Assembly (NCBI RefSeq): GCF_000319305.2
Contig: NZ_AMWJ02000001.1
Location: forward strand, 930,001-994,000
Reading direction: 5' to 3'
Source: Pseudomonas bharatica CSV86
GTDB lineage: Bacteria; Pseudomonadota; Gammaproteobacteria; Pseudomonadales; Pseudomonadaceae
DNA length: 64,000 bases
In this document: positions 45,725-55,586 of the stretch, one piece after another
How positions within the stretch are numbered: the first letter of the stretch is position 1
How the letters are laid out: each line of letters opens with the position of its first letter
The notes under the pieces: model-generated
The model's database searches: none
What the model saw: the letters and a program-made list of their open reading frames with translations, nothing else
Told to the model about the DNA's origin: nothing
Made by a program: the position numbers and the translations under genes

Positions 45725-46488
45725 TTATGGCGCAGTCCTCGATTCGAGATCCATATCCGCAGGCCATTGCACCTTTGGCGCCAAGAGCAGGGCGATGTTC
45801 ATGCCCACATCGTTGTGATCCTTCGCCGGGCCAGGAGGTGGTAGCGCATCGGGGCCTTGCTGCATGTAGGTGCAGATATAGGCCCAGGCATGGGCGTCGG
45901 CGCCCATGGTGGTCAGGGGGAAACGGTCGATGACTTCGTTGGTGCCGGGCTTGACGATGGAGAGCACCACGCCACCCTTGATGACCATTCCATTTCCCGT
46001 TGCGCCGCGCTTCAACCAACGCTCGGCCCGGACTTGGGACCAGTCATATGCCACCGGCTCCACCCGCCAGCGTTCGAAGGGGTTCCACCAGCGGTAGTTG
46101 AAGTTGTAGGCGTAGAGGCGTTGGCGGGCGCGGTTGAAACGGAGGGGTTGATCCCTGGGAGGTGCCAGTTCAAATTTCATGCAGAGAAGAAGTGACCAAA
46201 CTCCAACGAGAATACCTAAGAGGAATATGGTCCAATCTGCAGTTCTCAGAACACGCTCAGTTGTTACATAGCTCCATAACAAATCGACCGTCAGCCCCCC
46301 TGAAACGGCACGAACCAGATCAGCCATCCTCTTAAAAGTGCTGATGTACGTGGAAGCTCCAAACAGATTTCATTTTGAAGGTTTGGTGTATCAAGCCCCA
46401 AGGCAGGAATCACGGCCGGCAACTCGTCAGGACGAGGTAAATCCTCCTGCCAACCAGAACAGGGGGGAACAAGCTTGGGGTTGCTCAT
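45725..46488 (-). CDS. DUF6708-like membrane protein linked to the T6SS effector, one frameshift
   Basis: Two overlapping frames look like one gene. The first begins at 46488 (MSNPKLVPPCSGW), overlaps the effector stop as ATGA, and runs past RTSALLRG. The second carries MADLVRAVSGGL and continues to 45725. Adding one base to the A run at 46334-46337 (TTTT to TTTTT on the coding strand) joins them as RTSALFKRMADLV and makes 765 bp, 254 residues. The C-terminal part has a membrane segment (ADWTIFLLGILVGVWSLLL) and the YNFNYRWWNPFERW block of DUF6708 proteins. The position after a VasX-like effector makes an immunity or accessory role plausible, but this is inference. Read unedited, the ORF 45725-46327 has 200 codons. 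Confidence 0.65.
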
Positions 46489-49400
46489 GAGAATCCCCAC
46501 CTTTGAGGATCACGAATTTTGTCTTCTTTGACGATCAGCCTGGCTACCCCGGACTCATCGCTCTTATCGGGCCAGAAGGACACCTCAAGTTCCAACGCGT
46601 GAAAATCAAGTTTCCCAGAGAAGCTAATGGAGCCTCTGATTTCGAGCGTTTTTGACTCGGCATCGTGCTGAATAACTGGAGCGGTCGTGGCAGGGACGTA
46701 AGCAGGGTGTTTCCACACTGCGGGAGCAGGCAATGGATCATTCGTGCCATCGCTTCGTCCACCAGCGATGATTTGGCCCGGCACCTCCCCTGGCCTGTAC
46801 GCCCACAATGCCCATTCATAGTGTGAAGCTTCAGCGTCATAGCCTGGCAGGACGATTTTGTAGTCTATGAAACCGCCTGTGCCTAAAACCTCCTTACCTT
46901 GCGTTTGAATTTGATGGACTACCTCGAGCTGTGCAATCAAACCCAGCAGCGCCGCGTTCAAAGCTCCGATAGCCGTATCCATCTCGTGCGAGTCTTTCCA
47001 GCGCCTGTGTTCTTCCGGTAGCCCCCAAAGCGAATGTCGAGCCCAAAGTTCAAGCGGCTGCGATTCTTGTCCTTTTGCCCATACCGCAAGTCCGTAAGCT
47101 ATAAAGCCAAAAACGACAGCGGCTGCGAGCGGGCCGAGGAGGAAACCGGTCGCTCCCACTGAACCTATTACTCCTGACAGCGCAGAACCAGCTGACATGA
47201 TGGCCGCGACGTTGTAAGCCTTGCTTGCCGCCTCATCACCTCCCTTTCCCGAACGCCCAGCCGCAAGCGCATACTGCACTCCCTCCACCGCACTAGCCAC
47301 CGACACAATCGCCCCGCCGACCTGCAGAATCCGGCTTCCCAACTCAACCGGCACCACCTGCCCAGCAGAACGAATCGACACCTTCAAATCCGGCCGCAAC
47401 ATCTGGATCGTCCCACCAACAATCTCGACCCCCGCGCCCATCACCCCAACCGACGCCGACAGCACCGCCGCCACCGCCTCGTCGTGCTCGTCGCCAATCG
47501 TCTTGAGCATGTTTTCGTAGCTTCTGCGCAGTGCGTCCTGCTGGAAGTACAGGCTGCCCACGGACATCCCCAGGTTGGCCGCACCAGTCCCGTTGAAACT
47601 CACGGCATTGCGCATCCTGCGCATCGATTCGCCGGCCAGCAGGCGGGCGTCCTCGGCAGTGAGGCTGAGGTGATGGGCCAGGTCCTTCATGCCGGTCTTG
47701 AGGGCAGCGCTGCCGATGCTGACGCTGACGCTGACGTTGCGCAGGGCATCGTCGAGGCCGTCGCCTAGACCGGCGCTCAGCGTTTCCAGGCGGGCCTTGA
47801 GGCTTTCGGCGCTTTCCGTCGTCCAGACGACGATATCGATCAGCCTGGCGTGGTTGCTGCCCAGCGCCGGGGCAATGTAGTTGCTCAGCAGCATGGCCCG
47901 CACCTTGCGCTCGGCCGGCTTGCGGAATTGCTGATCGACTTTGCTGGCAAATCGCTCGACACCCTCGTAGAGCACTTCGTTGAGCAGCGTGAGGTACTCG
48001 CCCACCTTGAGGGATACGGTGATCCGGGTGGCCTCGACGCCGTAATAGCGCAGCCAGATCTTCCGGTGCAGTTCCAACAGCAGTGCTCTGCTCTTTTCCG
48101 ACAGCTGCTCCCCGAGTGCATTGCTGGCAGTGGCGGCAGCGCCGAGCAACTGGCCGACAGCTGTTTGCACCCCCTCGCCCACGAACTCGTCGGCTTTCAC
48201 GCCGCCGGCAAAGGTCTTGGCACCGTGGAAGACCCGTGTCTGCTCGTCTCCGGCCAGGTCGTCGGCAAATTGTTCAAGCCCCGTTCTGTCGAGGGCTCGC
48301 ATCGCCTTGTGGAACAGGCTGTCCTGATCTTCCAGTTGCTCCAGCCAGAGGCTTCGTGTTGCACCGAACTGGTTAGCGGCGATGGGCTCGGTCACTCCGC
48401 CGGCATAGCACATCGCCAACATGCGGATACAGCCATCATGCGATTCCTTGATCCCGGAGATGTAGTCGTTGAGCGCGGCCAAGCGGAACGCCGGGCCGTC
48501 GTGATGGCTGACATAGAGTTCGGCAACGTCGTCGACGATCTTCTGCCAGGCCGCCAGGGTCTTGTCGTAGTGGTCCTGGAACGCCTTGCGGGCTTTTTCG
48601 TCGTAGCGGTCGTCGAGCCGTTCACGGGCATCGGCGATTGCCTCGGTGCTCAGGCGCTCCTTCTCCTGCTCCAGATCGAGGACCGGCATGGGTGTCATGT
48701 AGGCAGGGTACCCCTGGGACTTCTCGGCTATAGCGTTGTAGTCCTCCCGATGCTTGACGGCTGCCTCGGCCTCCTCGATCGCACGGGCATGCGCCTTGTT
48801 GACCTGGAACTGACGAATACCTAGCAACGTCTGGGAGGTGAAGTGTTCGAAACACCGTTGCGGTTCGGCACTCCATTCCTGCATGGCCTGATAGCGCAAC
48901 ACACGCTGGGCATTCAGTTCCTGGACCACACCGATGGGATCGGGCAGGACCAGGGCCAGCACCCCCTTGGACAACTGGTATTCCTTGCTCACGGTGCGCA
49001 CATGTGCTGCCAATGCGCGCAGCCGGTGATTGCGCGGATAGTAGCCGTGCACACTGTGGAAGTCGTCGGTCATGGACTGGGCATATTCAAGGACCTGGTG
49101 CATCTGCAGGTCGGTTTCGGTCATGGCGATGCCGACGCTGGCCGGGGCTTCGCGGGCGGTCTTGAGGTCGAGCTTGTGGAAGCGCTCGTCGAGGTTCATG
49201 CCGTCGACCACGCCACCGCGCTGGTAGGCGTACAGCACTTCCTCGGGCCAGGGGTCGTTGGCGATGGCCAGCCAGGCGGTGGAGTACCTGTGGAAATTGA
49301 TGTTGATGAAGGAGGCGGGAATGTCGTGGTCCTGCTGGAAGCAGATCCTGCTCAACGGCACCGGGTCCTCGCGCGGGACCTCAAACGCCGGGAACTGGCG

Positions 49401-49703
49401 CAATACGCCTTCGGGAGTGATCTGGTACGCCTGCCAGTACTTGTGGTCGAGCAGCACATAGAGAAAGCCCCGGCGCAGGATGCGTGGCTGACCGAGGACC
49501 ATGCGCACGGCCTTGACCTCGGAGCCGTGGGCCACCGGCCGTGCGTGGGCTTCCCAGGGTTCGGGCGCGTAGGCGGCGCGCAGCGGCAGGATGGGCAGAC
49601 CCCAGCGCTGGCAGGTCTGGCAGCGTTCGACGGGGACCGGGTTGGCTTGCTCGATGCAGGCATCCAGCGTGAGTGCGGGCTTGCAGTTGGTGTCGAAATT
49701 CAT
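46485..49703 (-). CDS. VasX-like type VI secretion effector (BTH_I2691 family)
   Basis: A 1072-residue protein. The N-terminal 200 residues (CQTCQRWGLPILPLRAAYAP, GFLYVLLDHKYWQAYQITPE, GVVDGMNLDERFHKLDLK) look like the VasX N-terminal region that couples effectors to the secretion spike. The middle is charged and helical. The C-terminal third has hydrophobic stretches such as AVLSASVGVMGAGVEIVGGT and GFLLGPLAAAVVFGFIAYGL, fitting pore formation in a target membrane. CAGGGA lies about 8 bases before the ATG. The gene is followed by a DUF6708-like gene with an ATGA overlap. A second, damaged copy lies at 1-1947 in the same orientation. Toxicity is inferred from the family. Confidence 0.78.
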   Translation of the reverse strand: MNFDTNCKPALTLDACIEQANPVPVERCQTCQRWGLPILPLRAAYAPEPWEAHARPVAHGSEVKAVRMVLGQPRILRRGFLYVLLDHKYWQAYQITPEGVLRQFPAFEVPREDPVPLSRICFQQDHDIPASFININFHRYSTAWLAIANDPWPEEVLYAYQRGGVVDGMNLDERFHKLDLKTAREAPASVGIAMTETDLQMHQVLEYAQSMTDDFHSVHGYYPRNHRLRALAAHVRTVSKEYQLSKGVLALVLPDPIGVVQELNAQRVLRYQAMQEWSAEPQRCFEHFTSQTLLGIRQFQVNKAHARAIEEAEAAVKHREDYNAIAEKSQGYPAYMTPMPVLDLEQEKERLSTEAIADARERLDDRYDEKARKAFQDHYDKTLAAWQKIVDDVAELYVSHHDGPAFRLAALNDYISGIKESHDGCIRMLAMCYAGGVTEPIAANQFGATRSLWLEQLEDQDSLFHKAMRALDRTGLEQFADDLAGDEQTRVFHGAKTFAGGVKADEFVGEGVQTAVGQLLGAAATASNALGEQLSEKSRALLLELHRKIWLRYYGVEATRITVSLKVGEYLTLLNEVLYEGVERFASKVDQQFRKPAERKVRAMLLSNYIAPALGSNHARLIDIVVWTTESAESLKARLETLSAGLGDGLDDALRNVSVSVSIGSAALKTGMKDLAHHLSLTAEDARLLAGESMRRMRNAVSFNGTGAANLGMSVGSLYFQQDALRRSYENMLKTIGDEHDEAVAAVLSASVGVMGAGVEIVGGTIQMLRPDLKVSIRSAGQVVPVELGSRILQVGGAIVSVASAVEGVQYALAAGRSGKGGDEAASKAYNVAAIMSAGSALSGVIGSVGATGFLLGPLAAAVVFGFIAYGLAVWAKGQESQPLELWARHSLWGLPEEHRRWKDSHEMDTAIGALNAALLGLIAQLEVVHQIQTQGKEVLGTGGFIDYKIVLPGYDAEASHYEWALWAYRPGEVPGQIIAGGRSDGTNDPLPAPAVWKHPAYVPATTAPVIQHDAESKTLEIRGSISFSGKLDFHALELEVSFWPDKSDESGVARLIVKEDKIRDPQRWGFS

Positions 49704-49866
49704 GCGAGAGTCCCTGCAACGGTGTTCCGACTACCAGACTCAGCGTCGGAGCGCATTTGGATAAAGGCTCACCAAGGTGCAGGGCCATCTGTTGGCTGGC
49801 CGCTGACCCCGGGGGCTTCCCTGGAAATGATTCCGGAAAATCCTGCATGGCGAACAGCGGCCTGAG

Positions 49867-49882
49867 ATATAGGAAAATTCCT
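49867..49882. promoter_or_regulatory. Short inverted repeat shared upstream of both effector copies
   Basis: ATATAGGAAAATTCCT here and TATATAGGAAAAGTCCT at 2019-2035, the only clear similarity between the two 5' flanks. The distance to the start differs (164 and about 72 bases). It may be an operator or a mobile-element scar. Confidence 0.35.
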
Positions 49883-49982
49883 AACCAATTGACTGAAATC
49901 CCTCAACTTTCAGCGTGAGTTGACCCTCGAGGTCGTTGTCGGGTCCACCACAGGCCAACAGGGCACCTGTAGAATCGGCGGC

Positions 49983-50855
49983 ATGCTCAATCTCCCCCAA
50001 GCACCCCTGCAACGCCTGTCCCTATCCTGGCTCCACGAGTCCGGCATCGACGCCGCTATCCTCCGCCTCGACCAGATCGATCCCCTGGTCAGCGGCAACA
50101 AGTGGTTCAAGCTCCTCGAACACCTGCGCCTCGCCCGGCAACACCAGGCCCCGGGCTTGATCAGCCTGGGCGGCAACCATTCCAACCACCTCCACGCCCT
50201 GGCCGCTGCCGGCCAGCGTTTCGGCTTCAAGACTGCCGGCCTGCTGCGCGGCAATCCCCAGGACACCCCGACCATCCGCGATCTCCAGGCCTTCGGCATG
50301 CACCTGCACTGGCTCGGCTACGGCGGCTATCGCGCGCGCAACGAGCCCGGGTTCTGGGCGCCCTGGCAAGCACGGTACCCCGGCTGGCACTGCATCTCGG
50401 AAGGCGGTGGCGGTGAGCTGGGCGAGAAGGGCTGCGCGCTGATCGTCGAACAGGCGCGGGCGCAGTTGGCGAACATCGGTTGGGACGATTACGACGCCTG
50501 GTGGCTGGCCGCAGGAACCGGCACTACCTTGGCCGGGCTGGTGCAGGCGGAAGCGGCTGCCCATCCTGTGCATGGCGCACTGGCGGTACCCAGGGGGTAT
50601 GGCGTGGAACAGAACCTGTCGGCCCTGACCGGCTATCACCTTCACGACGCCAGCCGCGGCGGCTTTGCCAAGGTCGATCCCGAGCTGCTGGCCTTCATCG
50701 ACGCCTGCGAGCGGGAATCCGGCATCCCGCTGGAGCCGGTCTACACCGGCAAGGCCCTCCTGGCCCTTAAAGAAAAAGCCGGGTGCTTCGAACCAGGCAC
50801 CCGGCTGATCTTCGTCCACACCGGCGGCCTCCAGGGCCGCCGTGGTTTCGCTTAG
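49983..50855 (+). CDS. PLP-dependent ACC deaminase / D-cysteine desulfhydrase family enzyme
   Basis: 290 residues from the ATG at 49983; an upstream frame from 49920 has no homologous character. The family signature SGNKWFKLLEHL gives the likely PLP lysine Lys40. SLGGNHSNHLHALAAAG and the phosphate-binding AAGTGTTLAGL follow. The C-terminus has VYTGKALLAL and IFVHTGGLQG, as in D-cysteine desulfhydrases and ACC deaminases. The substrate cannot be told from sequence by eye; many such Pseudomonas proteins are annotated as either. The 3' end overlaps the convergent cytochrome b561 gene by four bases. The 279-bp gap to the effector gene holds only the short inverted repeat noted separately. Confidence 0.85.
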   Translation: MLNLPQAPLQRLSLSWLHESGIDAAILRLDQIDPLVSGNKWFKLLEHLRLARQHQAPGLISLGGNHSNHLHALAAAGQRFGFKTAGLLRGNPQDTPTIRDLQAFGMHLHWLGYGGYRARNEPGFWAPWQARYPGWHCISEGGGGELGEKGCALIVEQARAQLANIGWDDYDAWWLAAGTGTTLAGLVQAEAAAHPVHGALAVPRGYGVEQNLSALTGYHLHDASRGGFAKVDPELLAFIDACERESGIPLEPVYTGKALLALKEKAGCFEPGTRLIFVHTGGLQGRRGFA

Positions 50856-51400
50856 TCCTTGCCGGGCAGCATCCGCACCAGGGTGTTGTCCTTGCGCACA
50901 TAGTGGTGATACAGCCCGGCCACGGCATGCAGGCCGATCAGCCAGTAGCCGAGGGTGGCGAACCATTCGTGCCAGCCCTTGACTGTGCGCGCCAGGTCCT
51001 TGTCCGGCTGCACCAGTGCCGGCAGGTCGAAACCGTAGAAGGGAATCGGCTTGTCGGCGGCGCTGAGGATCACCCAGCCGGCCAGCGGCAGGCCGATCAT
51101 CAGGGCATACAGCGCCCAGTGCACCAGGTGCGCCAGGCCGGTCTGCCAGGCGGCCGGTGCAGGGACGATGCGTGGCGTCGGCCGCGTCACCTTGAGGAAC
51201 AGGCGCAGCCAGACCAGCAGGAACACGGTCAGGCCGAGCATGAAGTGCAGGGTTTTCATCAGTTCCCGTTCCGGGCTGTCCTTGGGAAAGATCCCGCGAA
51301 ACTCGATGCAGGCGTACACCGCCGCCAGCAATACCAGCATCAACCAGTGCAAGGCCACGGACAGGCTGCCGTAGCGCTCCCGGGTATTGGTCAGACTCAT
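50852..51400 (-). CDS. Cytochrome b561 family membrane protein
   Basis: 182 residues with four hydrophobic helices and the expected haem His residues: ALHWLMLVLLAAVYACI, TLHFMLGLTVFLLVWLR, LVHWALYALMIGLPLAGW and LIGLHAVAGLYHHYV. Di-haem b-type cytochrome of the inner membrane that transfers electrons, often from quinol. The start at 51400 (MSLTNTRERYG) is chosen because GAGGAAG lies 8 bases upstream; three codons further out would be 51409. Confidence 0.9.
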   Translation of the reverse strand: MSLTNTRERYGSLSVALHWLMLVLLAAVYACIEFRGIFPKDSPERELMKTLHFMLGLTVFLLVWLRLFLKVTRPTPRIVPAPAAWQTGLAHLVHWALYALMIGLPLAGWVILSAADKPIPFYGFDLPALVQPDKDLARTVKGWHEWFATLGYWLIGLHAVAGLYHHYVRKDNTLVRMLPGKD

Positions 51401-51511
51401 ACAGAACACTTCCTCGTCAGGTCACGGAATGGGCGCTCTTGGTGGCGCTGTCCTACAGGGTAGATAGCTTCGGGCTACTACGGCAGATACAACGAGGAAA
51501 AAAAGCCCGGG

Positions 51512-52462
51512 TCAAGCCGTCTGGGTCAAGTGTGGCCACTGTTCGGCAACCAGAAAGGCCCGTTCGGCTTCCTGCCAGTCGCCGTCTTCCCCTGGCTCCA
51601 GGCGCACCATCAGTTGGGCCTGGGCGCGCGGGTCGAGGGCGGCCAGCCAGTCGCGCAATTGCCCCGTGCTCCACACCTGCGCCGCCGCAACCCGCGCCGG
51701 GCCGAGCCAGGCCTGGCGTGGCAGCGGTTGCCAGCGGCCTTGCCCGTGGGCGCTATGAAAGTCGCGCCAGTCACGCTGATGCAGCCAGTGGCCGCGCAGA
51801 TGCTGCGGATCTGCGCCCAGCGGCGAGCCGGCCCGGGCATGCCAGGGGTAGAACAGGTAACCGCCGAGCCACAGCCGCGCCCGGACCTGGTCAAGCCCCA
51901 GGCCTTGCAGGGCCTCGCGGCTTTCCGGGCGCGCGGAGATGGGCAACTGGTGCTCGGCCAGGTGCGCCAGCTTGCGATCCAGCCGGTCATGGCAACCGGG
52001 CCCCAGCCAGTGCGCCGGGTCGGCACCGTCACCGTGTTCCGGCCCGAGATAGAACTTGATCGCCAGTTCCAGGTGATGCACGCCTTCGCGGTCGCGCAGG
52101 ACGATATCCAGCTCGCCAAGGGTGTGCCCGCCCTGGCGGATCGGCAGGTTGGCGGCCAGCAGTTCAACGCCTGGTGCCTGGTGCAGGGCGAACTGCCAGA
52201 GCCGTTCGTAATACAGGCCCAGGCGCCGGCTCGCCGAACGCGCCAGCCAGTCCAGCAGCAGCGCCGGATCGCGCTCCAGGCCCAGCAGCCAGTGGCGCAG
52301 CTTGTCGGGGTCATCCACCCAGCCACTGCCACTCAACGGATGGCGTTGCGGCCATGGCGCGCGGTGCAGCAACGGGGCGGACGACAGCGCCCAGGCCAGG
52401 TCGCGGACCGCAGGCTGGCGCAGGTGACGGGGCAGGGCGTTGAGGGCAGCGAACGGATTCAT
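51512..52462 (-). CDS. DUF1853 family protein
   Basis: 316 residues from ATG 52462 (MNPFAALNALPRHL). A 35-codon upstream extension to 52567 would run into the promoter of nadK and is rejected. Typical segments are RQPAVRDLAWALSSAPLL, LGLYYERLWQFALHQAPG, and the nuclease-like TLGELDIVLRD with HHLELAIKFYLG. The D/E...K arrangement recalls PD-(D/E)XK folds, but activity is not established. Divergent from nadK. Confidence 0.8.
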   Translation of the reverse strand: MNPFAALNALPRHLRQPAVRDLAWALSSAPLLHRAPWPQRHPLSGSGWVDDPDKLRHWLLGLERDPALLLDWLARSASRRLGLYYERLWQFALHQAPGVELLAANLPIRQGGHTLGELDIVLRDREGVHHLELAIKFYLGPEHGDGADPAHWLGPGCHDRLDRKLAHLAEHQLPISARPESREALQGLGLDQVRARLWLGGYLFYPWHARAGSPLGADPQHLRGHWLHQRDWRDFHSAHGQGRWQPLPRQAWLGPARVAAAQVWSTGQLRDWLAALDPRAQAQLMVRLEPGEDGDWQEAERAFLVAEQWPHLTQTA

Positions 52463-52578
52463 CCTGCGAGCATAGCCGCGTTTGCCCGGCGTCGTTTGCC
52501 GCAGGGCAGGGCACTGGCCCATAATCGGGCCTTTGACCGTGCGTACTTTTTGACCGTCGTTAGCCAAGCAGGAACCCC

Positions 52579-53469
52579 ATGGAGCAATTTCGCAATATCG
52601 GTATCATCGGCCGCCTCGGCAGCTCCCAGGTGCTCGATACCATCCGCCGCCTGAAAAAATTCCTGCTGGAACGGCATCTGCACGTCATCCTCGAGGACAC
52701 CATCGCCGAGGTCCTGCCCGGCCACGGCCTGCAGACCTCCTCGCGCAAGCTGCTCGGCGAAGTCTGCGACCTGGTGATCGTGGTCGGCGGCGACGGCAGC
52801 CTGCTCGGCGCCGCCCGCGCCCTGGCCCGGCACAACATCCCGGTGCTGGGGATCAACCGCGGCAGCCTCGGCTTCCTCACCGACATCCGCCCGGACGAAC
52901 TGGAAGTGAAGGTCGCCGACGTGCTGGACGGCCATTACCTGGTGGAAAACCGCTTCCTGCTGCAGGCCGAAGTGCGTCGTCACGGCGAGGCCATCGGCCA
53001 GGGCGACGCCCTCAACGACGTGGTCCTGCACCCGGGCAAATCCACGCGGATGATCGAGTTCGAAATCTACATCGACGGCCAGTTCGTCTGCAGCCAGAAG
53101 GCCGACGGCCTGATCGTCGCCACCCCGACCGGCTCCACCGCCTATGCCTTGTCCGCCGGCGGGCCGATCATGCATCCCAAGCTGGACGCTATCGTCATCG
53201 TGCCGATGTACCCGCATACCCTGTCCGGCCGACCGATCGTGGTCGACGGCAACAGCGAACTGAAGATCGTCGTGTCCCAGGACATGACCATCTACCCGCA
53301 AGTCTCCTGCGACGGCCAGAACCACTTCACCTGCGCGCCCGGCGATACCATCACGGTGAACAAGAAACCGCAGAAACTGCGCCTCATTCACCCGCTGGAC
53401 CACAACTATTACGAGGTCTGCCGGACCAAGCTCGGCTGGGGCAGCCGCCTGGGTGGTGGAGGCGACTGA
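52579..53469 (+). CDS. nadK: NAD kinase
   Basis: 296 residues. The GGDGSLL motif (from residue 70), NRGSLGFLTD and ADGLIVATPTGSTAY are the diagnostic blocks of bacterial ATP-NAD kinases, which make NADP+ from NAD+. The C-terminus has the usual SCDGQ segment. AGGAA precedes the ATG. The stop overlaps the next start (TGATG), placing it first in a run with a metallophosphatase and glpG. Confidence 0.95.
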   Translation: MEQFRNIGIIGRLGSSQVLDTIRRLKKFLLERHLHVILEDTIAEVLPGHGLQTSSRKLLGEVCDLVIVVGGDGSLLGAARALARHNIPVLGINRGSLGFLTDIRPDELEVKVADVLDGHYLVENRFLLQAEVRRHGEAIGQGDALNDVVLHPGKSTRMIEFEIYIDGQFVCSQKADGLIVATPTGSTAYALSAGGPIMHPKLDAIVIVPMYPHTLSGRPIVVDGNSELKIVVSQDMTIYPQVSCDGQNHFTCAPGDTITVNKKPQKLRLIHPLDHNYYEVCRTKLGWGSRLGGGGD

Positions 53470-54440
53470 TGCTCGATCCCGCGCGCAGTTTCGACCTGAT
53501 CGGCGATGTTCATGGCTGTGCCCACACCCTCGAACGCCTGCTCGATGCCCTCGGCTACAAGCGCCACGGCGGGGTGTGGCGGCACGCCCAGCGCCAAGCC
53601 CTGTTCCTGGGCGACATCATCGACCGTGGCCCGCGCATCCGCGAGGCCCTGCATATCGTCCATGACATGGTCGAGGCCGGCCAGGCCCATTGCATCATGG
53701 GCAACCACGAGTACAACGCCCTCGGCTGGACCACCCCGGCGCCACCCGGCAGCGGCAAGACCTTCGTGCGCGAGCATACGCCACGGCATGCCCGGCTGAT
53801 CGACGAAACCCTGACCCAGTTCGCCCAGCATCCCGGCGACTGGCACGATTTCCTCGGCTGGTTCTATCAGTTGCCGCTGTTCGCCGATGCCGGGCGCTTC
53901 CGCCTGGTGCATGCCTGCTGGGACGGGCGGGTGATCGATTCGCTGCGCCAGCAGTACCCCGACGGCTGCATCGACCAGGCATTCGTCCAGGCCTCGGCCG
54001 AACCCGACAGCTTCGCCCACCTGGCCTGCAACCGCCTGCTGCGCGGCACCGACATGCGCCTGCCGGACGGCCTGACCCTGACCGGCGGCGACGGCCTGAC
54101 CCGGGCCTTCTTCCGCACCAAGTTCTGGGAGGAAGACCCGCAGACCTACGGTGATATCGTGTTCCAGCCCGATGCCTTGCCCGAATCGGTGGCTCGCGCG
54201 CCCTTGTCCCATAGCCAGAAGAACGCCCTGCTGCGCTACGGCGAGGACGAGCCGCTGCTGTTCGTCGGGCATTACTGGCGCAGCGGCAGGCCGGCGCCGA
54301 TCCGCGCCAACCTGGCCTGCCTGGACTACAGTGCAGTGCTTTACGGCAAGCTGGTGGCCTACCGGCTCGACGATGAAACCCGGATCGATCCGCACAAGTT
54401 CGTCTGGGTCGATGTGGAACGGCCGGAGGCCAGTCAATGA
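53469..54440 (+). CDS. Calcineurin-like metallophosphoesterase
   Basis: 323 residues. Metal-binding motifs in order: GDVHG (residues 12-16), GDIIDRGP (from 48), GNHEYNALGW (about 77) and a C-terminal GHYW. This resembles PrpE/ApaH-type serine/threonine or bis(nucleosyl) phosphatases. Translation is coupled to nadK upstream and, by an ATGA overlap, to glpG downstream. The substrate is unknown. Confidence 0.85.
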   Translation: MLDPARSFDLIGDVHGCAHTLERLLDALGYKRHGGVWRHAQRQALFLGDIIDRGPRIREALHIVHDMVEAGQAHCIMGNHEYNALGWTTPAPPGSGKTFVREHTPRHARLIDETLTQFAQHPGDWHDFLGWFYQLPLFADAGRFRLVHACWDGRVIDSLRQQYPDGCIDQAFVQASAEPDSFAHLACNRLLRGTDMRLPDGLTLTGGDGLTRAFFRTKFWEEDPQTYGDIVFQPDALPESVARAPLSHSQKNALLRYGEDEPLLFVGHYWRSGRPAPIRANLACLDYSAVLYGKLVAYRLDDETRIDPHKFVWVDVERPEASQ

Positions 54441-55312
54441 ATGGGGTTCCAATCCTGCAACTGCCGTTGAATGTCGACCTCAGCGGCTTCGTCCAGATGC
54501 TCCGGCGCCTGCAGGTAGCGCACCGGGTGACCGAGGAGCACGGCGAGCAGGTGCTCTGGGTCGATCAGGCGCGGGCCGAGGAAGTCCGTCGCCTGTACGA
54601 GGCGCACCCGGAAGGCGACGCCGACACCCAGGACCTGCCCCTGACCGCGCAGCCCGATGCCATGGTCCGTCCGGGCCTCGGCGAGCAGTTGCGCACCAGC
54701 AAGGTCACCGCCTTCGTACTGCTGGCCTGCCTGATCGTCGCCGGCCTCACCAGCCTCGGCGAAAACCTCGCGACCATGCGCTGGCTGACCTTCCTCGATT
54801 TCCGCGTGGCGGGCGACTACCTCTACTTCACCCCGCTGGACACCAGCCTCCAGGCCCACCAATGGTGGCGCCTGTTCACCCCGATGCTCCTGCACTTCAG
54901 CGTGCTGCACCTGGCCATGAACGGCGTGTGGTACTGGGAGCTGGGGCGGCGCATCGAATGGCGCCAAGGCCCGTTCAGCCTGCTCGGCCTGACCCTGGTG
55001 TTCGCCCTGGTGTCCAACGTCGTGCAATACCTGTTCAGCGGCCCGACCCTGTTCGGTGGCCTGTCCGGCGTGCTCTACGGCTTGCTCGGGCACCTGTGGA
55101 TCTACCAGCGCCTGGCCCCCCATCCGCTGTACCGCATGCCCCGTGGCGTGCTGGTGATGATGCTGGCCTGGCTGGTGCTGTGCCTGACCGGCGTGATGTC
55201 CGTGATCGGTTTCGGCGCTATCGCCAACGGCGCCCATGTCGGCGGTCTGTTGGTCGGATGCCTTAGCGGGCTCTTGGGCGGGGCGCTGGCCCGGCGTAAA
55301 CTGACGGCTTGA
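54437..55312 (+). CDS. glpG: Rhomboid intramembrane serine protease GlpG
   Basis: 291 residues. A soluble N-terminal domain (1-80) precedes six membrane helices. The catalytic Ser is in GLSGVLYG after LFGGL, the catalytic His in NGAHVGGLLVG, and the conserved HLAMNGVWYWELG supplies the oxyanion/His-Asn segment. It cleaves transmembrane substrates within the inner membrane. Third gene of the nadK run. Confidence 0.92.
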   Translation: MNGVPILQLPLNVDLSGFVQMLRRLQVAHRVTEEHGEQVLWVDQARAEEVRRLYEAHPEGDADTQDLPLTAQPDAMVRPGLGEQLRTSKVTAFVLLACLIVAGLTSLGENLATMRWLTFLDFRVAGDYLYFTPLDTSLQAHQWWRLFTPMLLHFSVLHLAMNGVWYWELGRRIEWRQGPFSLLGLTLVFALVSNVVQYLFSGPTLFGGLSGVLYGLLGHLWIYQRLAPHPLYRMPRGVLVMMLAWLVLCLTGVMSVIGFGAIANGAHVGGLLVGCLSGLLGGALARRKLTA

Positions 55313-55325
55313 CTTTGGAGACGCT

Positions 55326-55586
55326 ATGTCCACTTTTGCGCAAATGATCGAAAACATCACCCCGGAAATCTACCAGAGCCTCAAGCTCGCCGTGGAAATC
55401 GGCAAATGGGCCGATGGCCGCAAGCTCACCGCCGAGCAGCGCGAGCTGTCGCTGCAGGCGGTGATCGCCTGGGAGATGCAGAACCTTCCGGAAGACCAGC
55501 GCACCGGCTACATGGGCCCGCAGGAGTGCGCTTCGAAGTCCATCAGCGTGCCGAACATCCTGTTCAAGTCGGATGCGATCCATTGA
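55326..55586 (+). CDS. DUF1315 family protein (YeaC-like)
   Basis: 86 residues (MSTFAQMIENITPEIYQSLK, WADGRKLTAEQR, QAVIAWEMQNLPEDQRTGYM) as in YeaC. GGAG lies 7 bases before the ATG, 13 bases after glpG. It ends in an overlap with the next gene. Function unknown. Confidence 0.85.
   Translation: MSTFAQMIENITPEIYQSLKLAVEIGKWADGRKLTAEQRELSLQAVIAWEMQNLPEDQRTGYMGPQECASKSISVPNILFKSDAIH

Noticed and set aside
51410..51511. Extra gene between cytochrome b561 and DUF1853
   Set aside because: Only about 100 bases, with no ORF or RNA-like structure visible.
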